A stretch of DNA of 13,499 nucleotides from Chlamydia trachomatis (lineage in GTDB: Bacteria > Chlamydiota > Chlamydiia > Chlamydiales > 2-12-FULL-49-11): assembly GCA_945870925.1 (NCBI GenBank), contig CAMBTZ010000022.1, forward strand, positions 1 to 13,499, given 5' to 3'. Below are positions 13,314 to 13,499 of the stretch, one piece after another. The position numbers and the translations under genes are program-made. Every line of letters begins with the position of its first letter. The first letter of the stretch is position 1. Below the pieces are notes generated by a model, which did not search any database, was not told the origin of the DNA, and saw nothing but the letters and a program-made list of their open reading frames with translations.

Positions 13314-13499
13314 ATGGCTCTATTTCAGTATGCAGCAATTGGTGTAGATGGGAAGAAACTACGTGGAGTTATTGATGCAGATAGTCTTGAGCAGGCAAAA
13401 GATCGATTAAGAAATCGTGAAATCATTGTGACGCAAATGGGAGTTGCTAAGAAAGAGGAAAAAGCGACCCTTGGACCTGAGACAGTAATTCATTTTACA
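13314..13499 (+). CDS. gspF: Type II secretion inner-membrane platform GspF, N-terminal fragment
   Basis: The first 62 codons run to the window edge. MALFQYAAIGVDGKKLRGVI (1-20) followed by ADSLEQAKDRLRNREIIV (22-39) is the standard GspF/PilC N-terminus, a cytoplasmic domain that meets GspE before the first membrane helices. GAGG (13303-13306), inside the end of gspE, lies 7 bases before the ATG and sets the start. The gap to gspE is 2 bases, so it belongs to the same operon. Confidence 0.93.
   Translation, partial: MALFQYAAIGVDGKKLRGVIDADSLEQAKDRLRNREIIVTQMGVAKKEEKATLGPETVIHFT

Overview
The window looks like chromosomal DNA of a member of the Chlamydiota, probably an environmental (Parachlamydiales-type) lineage rather than a classical Chlamydia. 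This is an inference. It rests on an AT-rich genome with Gram-negative machinery, a reduced type II secretion set ordered gspD-gspE-gspF as in chlamydiae, a MutY with a short C-terminal domain, and small lineage-type proteins of unknown function. No rRNA, tRNA, CRISPR array, integrase or transposase was seen.

Left part (1-2771, minus strand). A tightly packed gene string is read right to left: a 128-residue coiled-coil-type protein, two tandem paralogues of the CDP-glycerol glycerophosphotransferase (TagB/TagF-like, GT-B) family, and a membrane-anchored family 2 glycosyltransferase cut by the window edge. The overlaps and 9-base gap suggest one unit that builds or decorates a surface glycopolymer. 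TagF-like enzymes are best known from Gram-positive teichoic acid synthesis, so the true substrate is open.

Middle part (2772-7465). mutY (adenine DNA glycosylase) is transcribed divergently from that string. A 253-base structured intergenic region follows, with palindromes, a period-8 repeat and a long hairpin. Next come a methyltransferase of the Methyltransf_32 type, a convergent gene of unknown function that appears to continue in frame for 51 codons past its stop, a second class I SAM-dependent methyltransferase, and a single-span membrane protein with a helical soluble part.

Right part (7471-13499). A small multi-span membrane protein (minus) diverges from a type II secretion operon across a region holding a perfect 9-1-9 palindrome, a T10 tract and a sigma70-type promoter. 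The operon contains a bitopic membrane protein in the place and topology expected of a GspC-like assembly component, then gspD (secretin), gspE (ATPase) and the first 62 codons of gspF (inner-membrane platform). The genes overlap or nearly touch, so translation is probably coupled. GspE would power the GspF platform, GspD would form the outer-membrane channel, and the first protein may link the two membranes.

The points most worth a second look are: the in-frame extension beyond the stop of the 5423-5995 gene; the C8, A9 and T8 tracts inside the GspC-position gene; several -10 boxes only 6-10 bases before start codons, which suggests leaderless mRNAs; the TagF-like tandem in a probable teichoic-acid-free bacterium; and the 19-base palindrome upstream of the secretion operon.
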